Shown: positions 44,272 to 53,536 of the stretch, in pieces | Layout: each line of letters begins with the position of its first letter | How positions within the stretch are numbered: the stretch's first letter is position 1 | Source of the DNA: Ruminococcus sp. UBA1409 | GTDB lineage: Bacteria; Bacillota; Clostridia; Oscillospirales; Ruminococcaceae | Length of the DNA stretch: 64,000 nucleotides | Direction of reading: 5' to 3' | NCBI GenBank assembly: GCA_002305045.1 | Contig: DBPX01000015.1 | Span: 1-64,000 of the forward strand | Program-made: the position numbers and the translations under genes | The notes under the pieces: model-generated | The model's database searches: none | Told to the model about the DNA's origin: nothing | What the model saw: only the letters and a program-made list of their open reading frames with translations

Positions 44272-44676
44272 TCAGTCGAGATATTTCTTAACGCTCTCGG
44301 GAAGATTCTCGTTATCCTCAGAAACTGTGAACACCACTATGATATCCTTGGTTATCTTGTCCACCTTCTCAAAGAGGTCGGCAAGCTTGTCGTAATCCCT
44401 GCCGCCGATTTTGAGTATACCGTCGACAAAGACCTCCTTGATATCGTAGTTGGAGGCTACGGTTCCGGCGATAAAGCCGTAGAACTTGTCGTAGCTGTCA
44501 ACATTGTAGCCGTCGACATCGACAAGCCTTACGCTGTAGGGAATGTCATAGGTGAGCTGCATATTCTTCTCGATGCAGACAACGTTTCCTATCGTGTTCT
44601 TGGCAGCCTCCTTGATAAGGTCAACGAGCACCTTGGTCTTTCCAGAGCCTCTTTTTCCGGTAATAATCTTAATCAT
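44272..44676 (-). CDS. Small P-loop ATP-binding protein of unknown function
   Basis: This 134-residue protein starts with a Walker A motif, GKRGSGKT (7-14). A possible Walker B is 'KEVFVDGIL' near residue 80. There is no other recognised domain; it is a bare P-loop NTPase core ending in 'NLPESVKKYLD'. Similar short ATP-binding proteins of unknown role occur in clostridia. It lies 85 bases downstream of pgi on the same strand. A hairpin with a plus-strand T-run (44694-44714) lies between them. Confidence 0.75.
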   Translation of the reverse strand: MIKIITGKRGSGKTKVLVDLIKEAAKNTIGNVVCIEKNMQLTYDIPYSVRLVDVDGYNVDSYDKFYGFIAGTVASNYDIKEVFVDGILKIGGRDYDKLADLFEKVDKITKDIIVVFTVSEDNENLPESVKKYLD

Positions 44677-44761
44677 AGCAAAACTCCGTTTCCGCCCTCC
44701 TAAGGGCTGTTTTTATTTGAAATCCGAACTGCCTTTGCAGCCGTCGGCTCAGCATAATAAA

Positions 44762-46096
44762 TCAGTATCCCAGCTTTGCCTCAAGCTCCGCCTTCTGGGA
44801 CTCGTACCCTGGCTTGCCAAGAAGCGCAAACATATTCTTCTTATAGCTCTCGACGCCGGGCTGGTTGAAGGGGTTGACTCCCAGCATATAGCCGGAGATG
44901 GCACACGCCTTCTCGAAGAAGTATACAAGCTCGCCGAAGTTATACTCGTCCAGCCTGTCCACCTCGATGATGAGGTTGGGGACTCCGCCCTCAGTGTGGG
45001 CTAGAACCGTGCCCTCCATAGCCTTGCGGTTTACGACCGACATATTCTGGTTTGTGAGGAAGTTAAGACCGTCAAGATTCTCGGCGTCGTTCTCTAGGAA
45101 GAGGTCCTGCTTGGGATTCTTGATGTCGACAACCGTCTCGAACATTATCCTTGCGCCGTCCTGAACAAACTGACCCATGGAGTGAAGGTCGGTAGAGAAG
45201 ATTGCGCTGGAGGGATAAATACCCTTGTTGTCCTTGCCCTCGGACTCGCCGAAGAGCTGCTTGAACCACTCATTCATCATGGTAAAGGCGGGGTCGTAGG
45301 AGACAAGCATCTCAACCGACTTGCCCTTTCTGTAAAGGATGTTCCTAAGAGCGGCGTACTTGTAGCAGTCGTTCATATCATCCTTGGAATATGCAAGCCT
45401 TGCAGCCCTTGCGCCCTCCATGATTTTATCTATATCTGCGCCGGAAACCGCTATGGGAAGAAGTCCGACGGCTGTTAAAACGGAGTATCTTCCTCCGACA
45501 TCGTCGGCTATGACAAAGGTCTCGTAGCCCTCGGCGTCGGAAAGCTCCTTCAGGGTTCCCCTTGCCTTGTCGGTGGTGGCGAAAATTCTGGTCTTTGCCT
45601 CCTCCTTGCCGTACCTGTCCTCCATCAGCTTTTTGAAGATTCTGAATGCCAGCGCAGGCTCGGTTGTAGTTCCCGACTTGGAGATGACATTGACGCAAAG
45701 CTCCTTGCCCTCGCAGATGGAAAGAATCTCGTTAAGATATGTAGGGCTTATATTGTTCCCGACGAAATAAATGTCGGGCGTGTCCTTTTTAAGGTTGTTG
45801 TAATAAGGGCTTCTGAGAAGCTCTATGGCAGCTCTTGCTCCTAGGTAGGAGCCGCCGATTCCTATGACAATGAGAATATCAGCCTTCTTTTTTATTCGCT
45901 CGGCTGCCGCCTTTATCCTCGCAAACTCCTCCTTGTCATAATTCTCAGGAAGGTCGAGCCAGCCTAGAAAATCGTTTCCAAGACCGTCTCTGTTGGCAAG
46001 AGCGTTGTGCGCTGCGCTTACCTGGGTTTTGACAGCGTCGAGCTCATGCGGGTTGATAAACTTCTGTGCGTACTTAGTTATTAGCTTTACCGACAT
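44762..46096 (-). CDS. pgi: Glucose-6-phosphate isomerase
   Basis: Pgi interconverts glucose-6-phosphate and fructose-6-phosphate. It has '[14 protein letters not shown]', '[16 protein letters not shown]', '[14 protein letters not shown]' and the C-terminal '[20 protein letters not shown]'. At 444 residues it is the short bacterial form. A promoter is predicted at 46130-46158. Confidence 0.97.
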   Translation of the reverse strand: MSVKLITKYAQKFINPHELDAVKTQVSAAHNALANRDGLGNDFLGWLDLPENYDKEEFARIKAAAERIKKKADILIVIGIGGSYLGARAAIELLRSPYYNNLKKDTPDIYFVGNNISPTYLNEILSICEGKELCVNVISKSGTTTEPALAFRIFKKLMEDRYGKEEAKTRIFATTDKARGTLKELSDAEGYETFVIADDVGGRYSVLTAVGLLPIAVSGADIDKIMEGARAARLAYSKDDMNDCYKYAALRNILYRKGKSVEMLVSYDPAFTMMNEWFKQLFGESEGKDNKGIYPSSAIFSTDLHSMGQFVQDGARIMFETVVDIKNPKQDLFLENDAENLDGLNFLTNQNMSVVNRKAMEGTVLAHTEGGVPNLIIEVDRLDEYNFGELVYFFEKACAISGYMLGVNPFNQPGVESYKKNMFALLGKPGYESQKAELEAKLGY

Positions 46097-46129
46097 ATGA
46101 AGTCATATCCTCTCTGTTTAATTTATATC

Positions 46130-46158
46130 ATTCTACCACAAAACCGGCTCAAATGCAA
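46130..46158 (-). promoter_or_regulatory. Predicted extended -10 promoter of pgi
   Basis: TTGCAT (46158-46153) and TAGAAT (46135-46130) are 17 bases apart on the minus strand. The -10 box has an upstream TGG, making an extended -10. Confidence 0.55.
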
Positions 46159-46209
46159 GGAATTTTATGAAAAAACTATAACGAAAATTTTAATCACCTG
46201 CTCCTCGCC

Positions 46210-47394
46210 CTAGGAGGCAAAAACAGTCCTAAGAATTTTCACAGCTCCTAGAAGGATGTTCATCCTGGCTGCTTCCTCCCCGGCAAGGATATCGGCTCTG
46301 TACAGCTCCTCGCCGTCGAGGCTGTATACTATGCTGCCGACCCTGTCTCCTGAATAAACCGGCGCCTCGAGCTCGTTTTCGTATTCATAGCTTATTTCAA
46401 TGTCGTTTTCCCTGCCGGAACGGATTATAAAGCTCTTTAGCTCTCCTGAGACGGCGGCAACCTCGCTCTTTACCCCGTTTTTCACCCTGACCGGCTCTAA
46501 AAAGATGTCCTTTAGCCTCGGGGTGTAGAGCCTATACGCTAAGTAGCCGATGTTCATCTTCTCCTTAGCTGTAGAAAATCTCCTGTCGCCGTCTGTCTCG
46601 CCGAGGATTACGCATATCATAGAAAGCCCGTCTCGCTCGGAGGAGGCTATAAGGCAGTCCCCGCAGTCCTCGCCGGAATACGCCTTCATACCGGTTATTC
46701 CGTTATAGCTTCTTACAAGACGGTTCTGGGAGACCAGCTCCGCCCTGCCGTCCCTGACGCTTGTCATCCATGTGGTAAAATACTCCCTCAGCCATTCAAA
46801 GCGTATAAGACTGGACGCCAAAATCGCCGTGTCGCAGGCGGTGGTTATGCTTCCGGGCTTTGTGCCGGTCGGGTCGGCGTAGACGGTAGACTGCATTCCA
46901 AGCTCCCCTGCTTTTGAGTTCATCATCTGCAAAAAGACCTCCTCGCTTCCTCCTACAGCCTCAGCCAGAGCCATGCAGGCGTCGTTGGCATTTCCTACGG
47001 TGATAGAGGCTATAAGCTCCGAGACGGCTATCTTCTCCCCGACATCCAGCCATATCTGCGCTCCCTGCATAGAGTTGGCGTTTTTTGACACTACGACCTC
47101 GCTGTCAAGGGATAGACTGCCGCTCTCTATCGCCTCACAGCAAAGAAGCAGGGTCATAAGCTTTGCGCTGTGATAGGGAGGAATCGGCGCCCAGCCGTTC
47201 TCGGAGTATAAAAGCGTGCCTGTACCGCCCTCCATTAGAACATAGGAATAAGGATAGCCGGAGGCCTTTGCCGGATAGAACATAAAAGCCGCCGTCAAAC
47301 AAGCAGCAAAGCAGGCTGTGGCAAGCCTTAGCCACATTGCCCCGTCCGATATTTTGAGTAATATTTTTCTAAGCATAGCCAAAGCCCTTGGCAT
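46210..47394 (-). CDS. DacF-like D-alanyl-D-alanine carboxypeptidase homologue lacking catalytic motifs
   Basis: The fold is clearly penicillin-binding-protein 5/DacF: an N-terminal membrane segment (~21-40), the transpeptidase-like domain to ~290, and a C-terminal PBP5 beta domain. The three catalytic motifs are all altered. In the SxxK position the sequence is H75-S76-A77-K78, so the nucleophile Ser is His, with a Ser one residue later. SxN is N135-A136-N137. KTG is K237-A238-Y239. The surrounding positions align well (APAS-MTKIMT in Bacillus against PPYH-SAKLMT here). The frame is intact and AAAGGAG precedes the ATG, so it looks expressed. It may be a non-catalytic peptidoglycan-binding protein. 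True DacF trims spore or wall peptides. Confidence 0.85.
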   Translation of the reverse strand: MPRALAMLRKILLKISDGAMWLRLATACFAACLTAAFMFYPAKASGYPYSYVLMEGGTGTLLYSENGWAPIPPYHSAKLMTLLLCCEAIESGSLSLDSEVVVSKNANSMQGAQIWLDVGEKIAVSELIASITVGNANDACMALAEAVGGSEEVFLQMMNSKAGELGMQSTVYADPTGTKPGSITTACDTAILASSLIRFEWLREYFTTWMTSVRDGRAELVSQNRLVRSYNGITGMKAYSGEDCGDCLIASSERDGLSMICVILGETDGDRRFSTAKEKMNIGYLAYRLYTPRLKDIFLEPVRVKNGVKSEVAAVSGELKSFIIRSGRENDIEISYEYENELEAPVYSGDRVGSIVYSLDGEELYRADILAGEEAARMNILLGAVKILRTVFAS

Positions 47395-47496
47395 ACCGCC
47401 ATCTCCTTTGTTCTTTTCTTAGGGTAGCATTGCCGAAATTCCTTGATATATACAAAGGCAATCTTAATTGCCAGCTTGATACTCCTTCTCGCTTGA

Positions 47497-47556
47497 TAAA
47501 AAAGAAAGCTCCCTCGGTCCTCGCCGCCCCAAAGGGACAGCCAGAACGAAGGAGCT
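47497..47556 (-). terminator. Rho-independent terminator after the HPr-like gene
   Basis: On the minus strand an AGCTCCTTCG arm (47556-47547) pairs over ten positions with CCGAGGGAGCT (47517-47507) around a long inner hairpin. It is followed by a TTCTTTTTT tract. Confidence 0.75.
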
Positions 47557-47606
47557 GAGTTTGTTAACGGCAAAACGGTCTGCCGCAGTCAGCGGCAAAG
47601 CCAAAA

Positions 47607-47837
47607 TCACTCGACTACGAACTTCTTGATTTTCTCTACAAGGTCGTCGCAATTATCGACATGAGCCTGGAGCTCGACAGGCCTTGAAAGGTCAAGGCTG
47701 AAAATACCCATGATGGACTTAGCGTCAATGGAATATCTGCCGGAAACAAGGTCAACATCGTAATCGCAAAGGGTGACAGCGCTTACAAACTCCTTGACAT
47801 CGTTTATCGCCTCAAGTTTAATCTTCATCTTCTGCAT
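47607..47837 (-). CDS. HPr-like protein without the active-site histidine
   Basis: This 76-residue protein matches the HPr fold after the first helix. The regulatory serine site is present as KSIMGIFSL with S41 equivalent to Ser46. The 'GLHARPA' active-site loop with His15 is missing, so it cannot relay phosphate in the sugar phosphotransferase system. It resembles Crh-type regulators, which act with HPr kinase and CcpA in carbon control. ATG 47837 follows GGAGGG; an upstream in-frame start is less likely. It has its own promoter and terminator. No enzyme I gene is nearby. Confidence 0.8.
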   Translation of the reverse strand: MQKMKIKLEAINDVKEFVSAVTLCDYDVDLVSGRYSIDAKSIMGIFSLDLSRPVELQAHVDNCDDLVEKIKKFVVE

Positions 47838-47870
47838 AATTACATCCCTCCAAATTTCAAGGCTAATTAC

Positions 47871-47900
47871 AGTATAACAGATGCTGTTATTTTGTGTCAA
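47871..47900 (-). promoter_or_regulatory. Predicted vegetative promoter of the HPr-like gene
   Basis: Perfect TTGACA (47900-47895) and TATACT (47876-47871) are 18 bases apart on the minus strand, 34 bases ahead of the start. It is divergent from the mtaB promoter. Confidence 0.75.
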
Positions 47901-47938
47901 GGGGATTTGGCAAAATTTATTTTAAATTCATGTCGGGA

Positions 47939-47967
47939 TTTACACACAGATGATAATATGCTATAAT
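47939..47967 (+). promoter_or_regulatory. Predicted vegetative promoter of mtaB
   Basis: TTTACA (47939-47944) and a perfect TATAAT (47962-47967) are 17 bases apart, 20 bases before the mtaB start, giving a very short leader. Confidence 0.8.
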
Positions 47968-47987
47968 CCATGTCGGGAGGATGTAAG

Positions 47988-49289
47988 ATGACAGCATATA
48001 TTTACACGCTAGGCTGCAAGGTCAATCAGTACGAGTCCTTAGTTATCAGGGAGCTTTTGGAGTCTCACGGCTTTTTACTGCTGGACTCCCCCTACGGCGC
48101 AGATGTGATAATCATCAACTCCTGCACGGTAACAGAGTCCGCCGATACCAAACTAAGACAGCTTATGATGAGGATAAAAAGGGAGTCAAGGGACTCGGTT
48201 ATAGCTCTAACCGGCTGCTTCCCTCAGGCTCAGCCGGACTCAATCATAAACAGCTATGCCGATATCGTGCTGGGAGAGAACAAAAAGACCGAAGTCGTGA
48301 GCGCAATAAAGGAGTATTTTGAATCGGGGAGCAGGCTTTGCCTTGTCGAGAAAAACCACAGAGGCGAGGAGCTTGAGCATATGCTCCTAACAAGCGACCC
48401 CGAGCATACAAGGGCGTCTATAAAGATTCAGGACGGCTGCGACAGATTCTGCTCCTACTGCATAATCCCCTACGCAAGGGGACGCTCAAGGTCAAAGCCG
48501 CTTGATGTCATTAAGGACGAGGCAAGAGGGCTTGTCGCCGCCGGGCACAAGGAGCTTGTTCTTGTCGGGATAAATCTTAGCTGCTACGGGCTTGACCTTC
48601 CGGGAGGGGTTAATCTTGCGGACGCCGCTTCGCTTGTCTGCAGCACAAGCGGGGCAAGAAGAGTCAGGCTAGGCTCCTTAGAGCCTGAGCTGCTCGATAA
48701 AGGCATTATAAAAAGGCTCTCAAAAAACAAGACCCTCTGTCCGCATTTTCATCTTTCCCTTCAATCTGGGAGCGACAGGGTCCTAAGCGAGATGGGAAGA
48801 AAATACGACACCAGAGAGTATATCTCAATAGTCGAGTCTTTAAGGGAGGAGTTTGAGGGCTGTACTATAACAACCGACCTCATGACAGGCTTCCCCGGCG
48901 AAACAAGAGAGGATTTTGCCGACTCGCTCAGGCTGATAGAAATAATCGGCTTTGCAAGAGTCCATGTGTTCCCGTACTCACAGCGTCCCGGAACGAAAGC
49001 CTCAAGGAGGTCTGACGGGATACCAAGGAGCGTCGCTGTAGAAAGAGCGAAAATTGCCTCCCAGACGGCTAAAAGGGTGGAGCTTCAATTCCTCGACAGT
49101 CTTATAGGAAGCACTCAGGAGGTCCTTTTTGAAAGGGAGCAGAATCCAAGCTGGCACTTCGGCCACACAAGAGGGTATCTTGAGGTAAGGGTAAGGCGGA
49201 CCGGCGGCTCGCTCAGGCATGAGATTAAAGATGTTATAATAACCTCCCGGGAGGACGGCTTCTTAATCGGCGAGCTTATTAAGCCATAG
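47988..49289 (+). CDS. mtaB: tRNA t6A37 methylthiotransferase MtaB
   Basis: This radical-SAM enzyme adds a methylthio group to t6A37, giving ms2t6A. The N-terminal UPF0004 domain has cluster cysteines in 'LGCKVNQYES', 'NSCTVTESAD' and 'ALTGCFPQ'. The radical-SAM motif is 'CDRFCSYC' (about residue 146). A TRAM domain ends the protein. At 433 residues it matches MtaB, and the NQYES variant distinguishes it from MiaB. ATG 47988 with GGGAGG upstream is preferred over an earlier in-frame ATG. Confidence 0.95.
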   Translation: MTAYIYTLGCKVNQYESLVIRELLESHGFLLLDSPYGADVIIINSCTVTESADTKLRQLMMRIKRESRDSVIALTGCFPQAQPDSIINSYADIVLGENKKTEVVSAIKEYFESGSRLCLVEKNHRGEELEHMLLTSDPEHTRASIKIQDGCDRFCSYCIIPYARGRSRSKPLDVIKDEARGLVAAGHKELVLVGINLSCYGLDLPGGVNLADAASLVCSTSGARRVRLGSLEPELLDKGIIKRLSKNKTLCPHFHLSLQSGSDRVLSEMGRKYDTREYISIVESLREEFEGCTITTDLMTGFPGETREDFADSLRLIEIIGFARVHVFPYSQRPGTKASRRSDGIPRSVAVERAKIASQTAKRVELQFLDSLIGSTQEVLFEREQNPSWHFGHTRGYLEVRVRRTGGSLRHEIKDVIITSREDGFLIGELIKP

Positions 49290-49314
49290 GGCATAAAACT
49301 CTATAGGACAGAAA

Positions 49315-49360
49315 AATCCCCGACAGGAATGGGTTAATACGCTGTCGGGGATTATAATTT
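49315..49360. terminator. Bidirectional terminator between mtaB and the acetyltransferase gene
   Basis: AATCCCCGACAG (49315-49326) and CTGTCGGGGATT (49342-49353) form a 12-bp stem. T-rich sequence follows on the plus strand, and ATTTTTC on the minus strand, so it can serve both convergent genes. Confidence 0.88.
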
Positions 49361-49491
49361 AGGCATTTCATGCCGGGGAATAACACTGCGCCGCCTTAAC
49401 TAGGGGTGAACAAAGGATGATAAGGCGGTATTTTATGCAGTGCGTTTGTTATCGGCAGTCTTAATCCAGGGAGGGTCTATTCGTTATTTAT

Positions 49492-50115
49492 TCAGCGGTA
49501 TCCTACCCTTTTATACATGCTGTCCTCCTCGGTGATTTTTCTTATCACCCTGCAGGGATTTCCGGCGGCAAGGACTCCGGGAGGGATATCCCTTATGACT
49601 ACGCTGCCCGCTCCTATCACGCTGCCGGAGCCGATTCGTACTCCCCCGCATATTGTGACATTCGAGGCTATCCACACATCGTCTCCGATTATAATAGCCC
49701 TTCCGTACTCATAATCGTGGAGCACTCCGTTCTCGTCTACCGTTATTCTCCTCTCGTCTGCCAAAAGCGAATGAATCCCTGTCGCAAGGGTGCAATACGG
49801 ACCGATAAACACATTATCGCCGATATTTGCGGTACAGCCCCCTATAAACGAGAAGTGGATGTTTGAATAGAAGTTCCTCCCGATTTTTATCTCATTGCAG
49901 TTGTCGATAAATATCGGAGCCTCCATAATTCGGTAGAGTCCGAAGTCGTCACTTGGGAAAAGCTCCTTTAAGAGTCTTTGCTTCCCTTGGTCGTCAGCGG
50001 CGCTCAGCCGGTTATACTCCTCACAGATTAGGCGGCTTTTTCTCTGGGCTTTCCCGATATCCTCGGACAGGCTGTCGTGGATTATACCCTTTTGCATCTT
50101 TTCATATTCTGTCAT
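49492..50115 (-). CDS. Maltose/galactoside O-acetyltransferase-type hexapeptide transferase
   Basis: This is a left-handed beta-helix acetyltransferase. A helical N-terminal Mac domain (about 1-55) is followed by hexapeptide repeats. The catalytic His lies in 'LATGIHSLLADERR' and the end is 'RDIPPGVLAAGNPCRVIRKI'. Such enzymes acetylate sugars from acetyl-CoA. At 207 residues it is normal. It lies 36 bases after a GH43 gene on the same strand, so it may modify sugars from that pathway; this is inference. Confidence 0.9.
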   Translation of the reverse strand: MTEYEKMQKGIIHDSLSEDIGKAQRKSRLICEEYNRLSAADDQGKQRLLKELFPSDDFGLYRIMEAPIFIDNCNEIKIGRNFYSNIHFSFIGGCTANIGDNVFIGPYCTLATGIHSLLADERRITVDENGVLHDYEYGRAIIIGDDVWIASNVTICGGVRIGSGSVIGAGSVVIRDIPPGVLAAGNPCRVIRKITEEDSMYKRVGYR

Positions 50116-50151
50116 ATTTTCACCAAATCCCTTCGGCAGGATGCCTTGCGG

Positions 50152-51825
50152 CTATCTTTCCGACTTAGTTACTCTGTAGTAGTCAAAGTCGGCGTGACCG
50201 CCGGCGCTGGCTGTGGAGTAGCAGTAAAGAGCGGTCCTGTAGCCTGTGAACAGGTCAAGGTCATAGGTCATGGAAAAGCCCTTTGAAAGCTTTGTCCAGC
50301 TCTCGCCGTCAAGCGAGTAGTAGAACTTGGCGTTGTCCTCGGTGGTCATGCTGCCGTCCTCGTTGACTGTAGAGAACAGATACTCTATTTTGAGATAGAC
50401 CGTGTCGCCCTCTAGAGACTCCTCCTGTCTTATCTCCTGCTCGCCGTTCCTGTTCTGCTTGGCAAAGTATACCATCTTGCTTCCGTCCTCCCTGACATAG
50501 ACTCCCACCATGCCGGTGTTGGTCTGAAACGCCGATATCCCGGCATAGTCCCCGGGATTAAGTCCTGAGACATCAAGAAGCACCTCCGCCGTCGATGCGG
50601 GACCCTCCATCCTCTGGGTGAGGGTATTTCTTGCGTGGAAGATGTCGCTGACAGTCTTGGAGGTTGTGATTCTGTAATATCCGGGACGCTCGGTGACGCT
50701 CCAATAGCTGTTGTCCGGGTTGTGATTGAACTGCCACTCAAGCCTGAGCTTATTTTCGGAGTAGTCAAACTCATCGTCGGACATGAGGGTGGTTTCGCTC
50801 CACTCGGACTGATTGGAGTCAACAGTTACATTTACTACCGCCTTGCCGTCCTCGCCCATCATCGGCCAGCCATCCTCCCATGTGACAGGCTGGAGATTCG
50901 GTATTCTTCCTACGGCGCCGTGGTCCTGGAACAAAAGGGCGTACCAGTCTCCCTCGGGAGTCATGACTATTCCGCCCTGAGCTACTCCGTTGCCGTAGTA
51001 GCCCATGGTGTCGCATAAAACCACCTTGCCCTCATAGGGACCTAGAAGGCTGTCCGCACGGTAGCAGGTCTCGCACCTTGCGACTCCGGGGACATTCGTG
51101 GCATAGCTTATCATGGTGCCGTAGTACCTGCCGTCTATCTTGTAAAAATGCATTCCCTCTGCGCCGCTGAGGCCCTCTGCAAGCCCGGTATTGAAAAGAA
51201 GCTGGTCAACTCCGCCCGGCTTGACCGAGGAGCAGTCCTTTTCAAGCTCGATTATGTAAACATCCCCCACTCCGTAGACGACATATGGAGTGCCGTCGTC
51301 CTCGAAGAAGAGCGAGGCGTCGTGAAATACCCTGTCAAAGACATATCTTGTCCATTCGGGATTTTCAATGTCCTCGGTCTTATAGATATAGGATTTGCCC
51401 TGGTCCCATGCACAGAACAGGACATAGAACATCCCCTCGTGATATCTTATGCTTGCCGCCCACGAGCCTTTGCCGTAGGCGTGACTGTCTCCGAACAGCT
51501 CGGTCTGCGGACTGTCCTCAAGGGTGTCGTACACATAGCCGATAAGCTCCCAGTTGACAAGGTCATAGGAGCGCATAATCGGCACTCCGGGAGTGTAATA
51601 CATTGTGGTGCTTACCATATAGTAGGTGTCGCCCACCCTTATTACATCAGGGTCGGGGACATCCGACCAGATGAGCGGATTTTCGGCGGTGATTTTGTTT
51701 GCGTAGGATACATCAAGCTCCTCGTCCCCCGGCAGGCTATGCGTGGGAGCCTTGTCACAGCCAAAAAGCGCCGTAAAAGAAAGGCTCAGGCAGATCAATA
51801 GCACAATTAATCTTTTAATTTGCAT
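50152..51825 (-). CDS. GH43 family lipoprotein (beta-xylosidase / arabinofuranosidase type)
   Basis: This is a secreted lipoprotein glycosidase. The signal peptide ends with a lipobox, cysteine C23 (TALFGC). The five-bladed propeller domain begins 'WSDVPDPDVIRVGDTYYM' with the catalytic-base Asp in PDPD (58-60). The second Asp is in 'FHDASLFF' and the catalytic Glu probably in 'SGAEGMHFYK'. A C-terminal concanavalin-like domain (about 360-557) follows, as in many GH43 xylosidases. Members act on xylo- or arabino-oligosaccharides; exact specificity is not predictable. ATG 51825 with AAGGGAG is preferred over an upstream in-frame start that lacks the signal context. It complements the GH115 fragment at the left end. 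Confidence 0.9.
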   Translation of the reverse strand: MQIKRLIVLLICLSLSFTALFGCDKAPTHSLPGDEELDVSYANKITAENPLIWSDVPDPDVIRVGDTYYMVSTTMYYTPGVPIMRSYDLVNWELIGYVYDTLEDSPQTELFGDSHAYGKGSWAASIRYHEGMFYVLFCAWDQGKSYIYKTEDIENPEWTRYVFDRVFHDASLFFEDDGTPYVVYGVGDVYIIELEKDCSSVKPGGVDQLLFNTGLAEGLSGAEGMHFYKIDGRYYGTMISYATNVPGVARCETCYRADSLLGPYEGKVVLCDTMGYYGNGVAQGGIVMTPEGDWYALLFQDHGAVGRIPNLQPVTWEDGWPMMGEDGKAVVNVTVDSNQSEWSETTLMSDDEFDYSENKLRLEWQFNHNPDNSYWSVTERPGYYRITTSKTVSDIFHARNTLTQRMEGPASTAEVLLDVSGLNPGDYAGISAFQTNTGMVGVYVREDGSKMVYFAKQNRNGEQEIRQEESLEGDTVYLKIEYLFSTVNEDGSMTTEDNAKFYYSLDGESWTKLSKGFSMTYDLDLFTGYRTALYCYSTASAGGHADFDYYRVTKSER

Positions 51826-51946
51826 TATAACTCCCTTCTTTCTGAAACGGCGCACAGCCAAGCCATGCCCAGCCATGCGCCAACCAAAACTAACTATTTG
51901 CCCTTTCTGCCTCCAGGATATTAAGTCCCGGACTAAGGCAGCCGGA

Positions 51947-53521
51947 TTATATCATGCTCTTTTCCCAGCACTCAGGAGCCTTTAGTCCGAGCAGTGAGGC
52001 AACCGTCGGAGCGACATTTGCAAGACCGTACTCGCCCTCAAGAATCGTGTAGGTGTTGTCCCTGTCGTAGATGATGAAAGGCACCTTGTTCAAAGAGTGC
52101 GCCGTTCTTACCTGGATCTCACCCTTTTTGTTCTTTTCAAGCATCTCATCGGCGTTGCCGTGGTCTGCGGTTATCAAAACGGTGTAGCCGTACTCGTCGG
52201 CGGCTGCAATAGCCCTTGAAATCCCGAGATCAACTGACTCGACGCCGATTATGGTGGCGTCAAGATTTCCGGTATGCCCTACCATGTCGCCGTTGGGGAA
52301 GTTGCAGCGGATAAAGCTGTACCTTCCGCTCTTCATGGCGTTTATGATATCATCGGTTATCTCGGCGGACTTCATCCAGGGTCGCTCGTCAAAGGATACG
52401 CTGTCGGAGGGAATCTCGTTGAAGGTTTCAAGCTCCTCAGAGAACTTCTCGGACTTGTTTCCGTTCCAGAAATAGGTCACATGACCGTACTTCTGAGTCT
52501 CGGAGACGGCGTACTGCGAAAGACCGTTCTCAACCAGAAGCTCGGAAAGGGTGTTCTTAATCTCGGGAGGATTAACCAAGAATCTTCTGGGAAGCTTTAG
52601 GTCGCCGTCATACTGGAGCATTCCTGCGTAAACGACCTTGGGGACCTCTCCCCTGTCGAAATATGTAAAGCTCTCGTCGTCAAACGCCATCGAAAGCTCT
52701 ATGGCACGGTCTCCTCTAAAGTTGAACAGAATAACCGAGTCGTTGTCGCAGATTCTTCCGACCGGCTCGCCGTCCTTGGCGATTACAAAGGCGGGAAGGT
52801 CCTGGTCTATAACATCGTGCTCGGCTCTATAGGTGGTTATCGCTTCCTTTGCGGAGGCAAACTGCCTTCCTATGCCGTGAACATGGGTGTCCCATCCGAG
52901 CTTGACCATTCCCCAGTCAGCCATGTATCTGTCCATGGTTATCTTCATCCTGCCTCCGCCGGAGGCTATTGCAGAATCGAAGCCGGGGCAGTTGAGCGAA
53001 GCCAAAAGCTCCTCAAGCTCGTCTACATAGGTAAGGGCGGAGGTTGCGGGGACATCCCTGCCGTCAAGAAGTATATGGCACCTCACCCTTGAAACTCCCG
53101 ACTCCTTAGCCTTTACTATCATCTGCTTTAGGTGGGATATGTTGGAGTGAACATTGCCGTCGGACAAAAGTCCGATAAAGTGCATCGCAGAGCCGTTTTC
53201 GGTGCAGTTGTCAACAAGCTCCTTCCATGCCGAGGAGGAGAACATCTTGCCGCTCTCAATCGACTCGTTTACAAGCTTTGCTCCCTGGGAGTATACCTGT
53301 CCGCAGCCTAGGGCGTTGTGACCTACCTCAGAGTTTCCCATATCGTCGTCGGAGGGCAGTCCGACTGCCGTTCCGTGAGCCTTCAGCCTTGTGTAGGGGC
53401 ACTCCTTGAGCAGTCTGTCAAGGGTGGGGGTGTTAGCCATGGTGACAGCGTCCCCAAGTCCTGTCTTTGAGAAGCCGACGCCGTCCATAACAATAAGTAA
53501 AACCGGCTTTTTGCTGTTCAT
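51947..53521 (-). CDS. gpmI: 2,3-bisphosphoglycerate-independent phosphoglycerate mutase
   Basis: This Mn-dependent alkaline-phosphatase-fold mutase converts 3- to 2-phosphoglycerate. 'LIVMDGVGFSKTG' begins the metal site, the nucleophile Ser is in 'MGNSEVGHNALG' (about residue 62), and 'TADHGNADEM' lies near residue 455. At 524 residues it is standard. It is the third gene of pgk-tpiA-gpmI. Confidence 0.97.
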   Translation of the reverse strand: MNSKKPVLLIVMDGVGFSKTGLGDAVTMANTPTLDRLLKECPYTRLKAHGTAVGLPSDDDMGNSEVGHNALGCGQVYSQGAKLVNESIESGKMFSSSAWKELVDNCTENGSAMHFIGLLSDGNVHSNISHLKQMIVKAKESGVSRVRCHILLDGRDVPATSALTYVDELEELLASLNCPGFDSAIASGGGRMKITMDRYMADWGMVKLGWDTHVHGIGRQFASAKEAITTYRAEHDVIDQDLPAFVIAKDGEPVGRICDNDSVILFNFRGDRAIELSMAFDDESFTYFDRGEVPKVVYAGMLQYDGDLKLPRRFLVNPPEIKNTLSELLVENGLSQYAVSETQKYGHVTYFWNGNKSEKFSEELETFNEIPSDSVSFDERPWMKSAEITDDIINAMKSGRYSFIRCNFPNGDMVGHTGNLDATIIGVESVDLGISRAIAAADEYGYTVLITADHGNADEMLEKNKKGEIQVRTAHSLNKVPFIIYDRDNTYTILEGEYGLANVAPTVASLLGLKAPECWEKSMI

Positions 53522-53536
53522 ACTACCGCACCTCCA

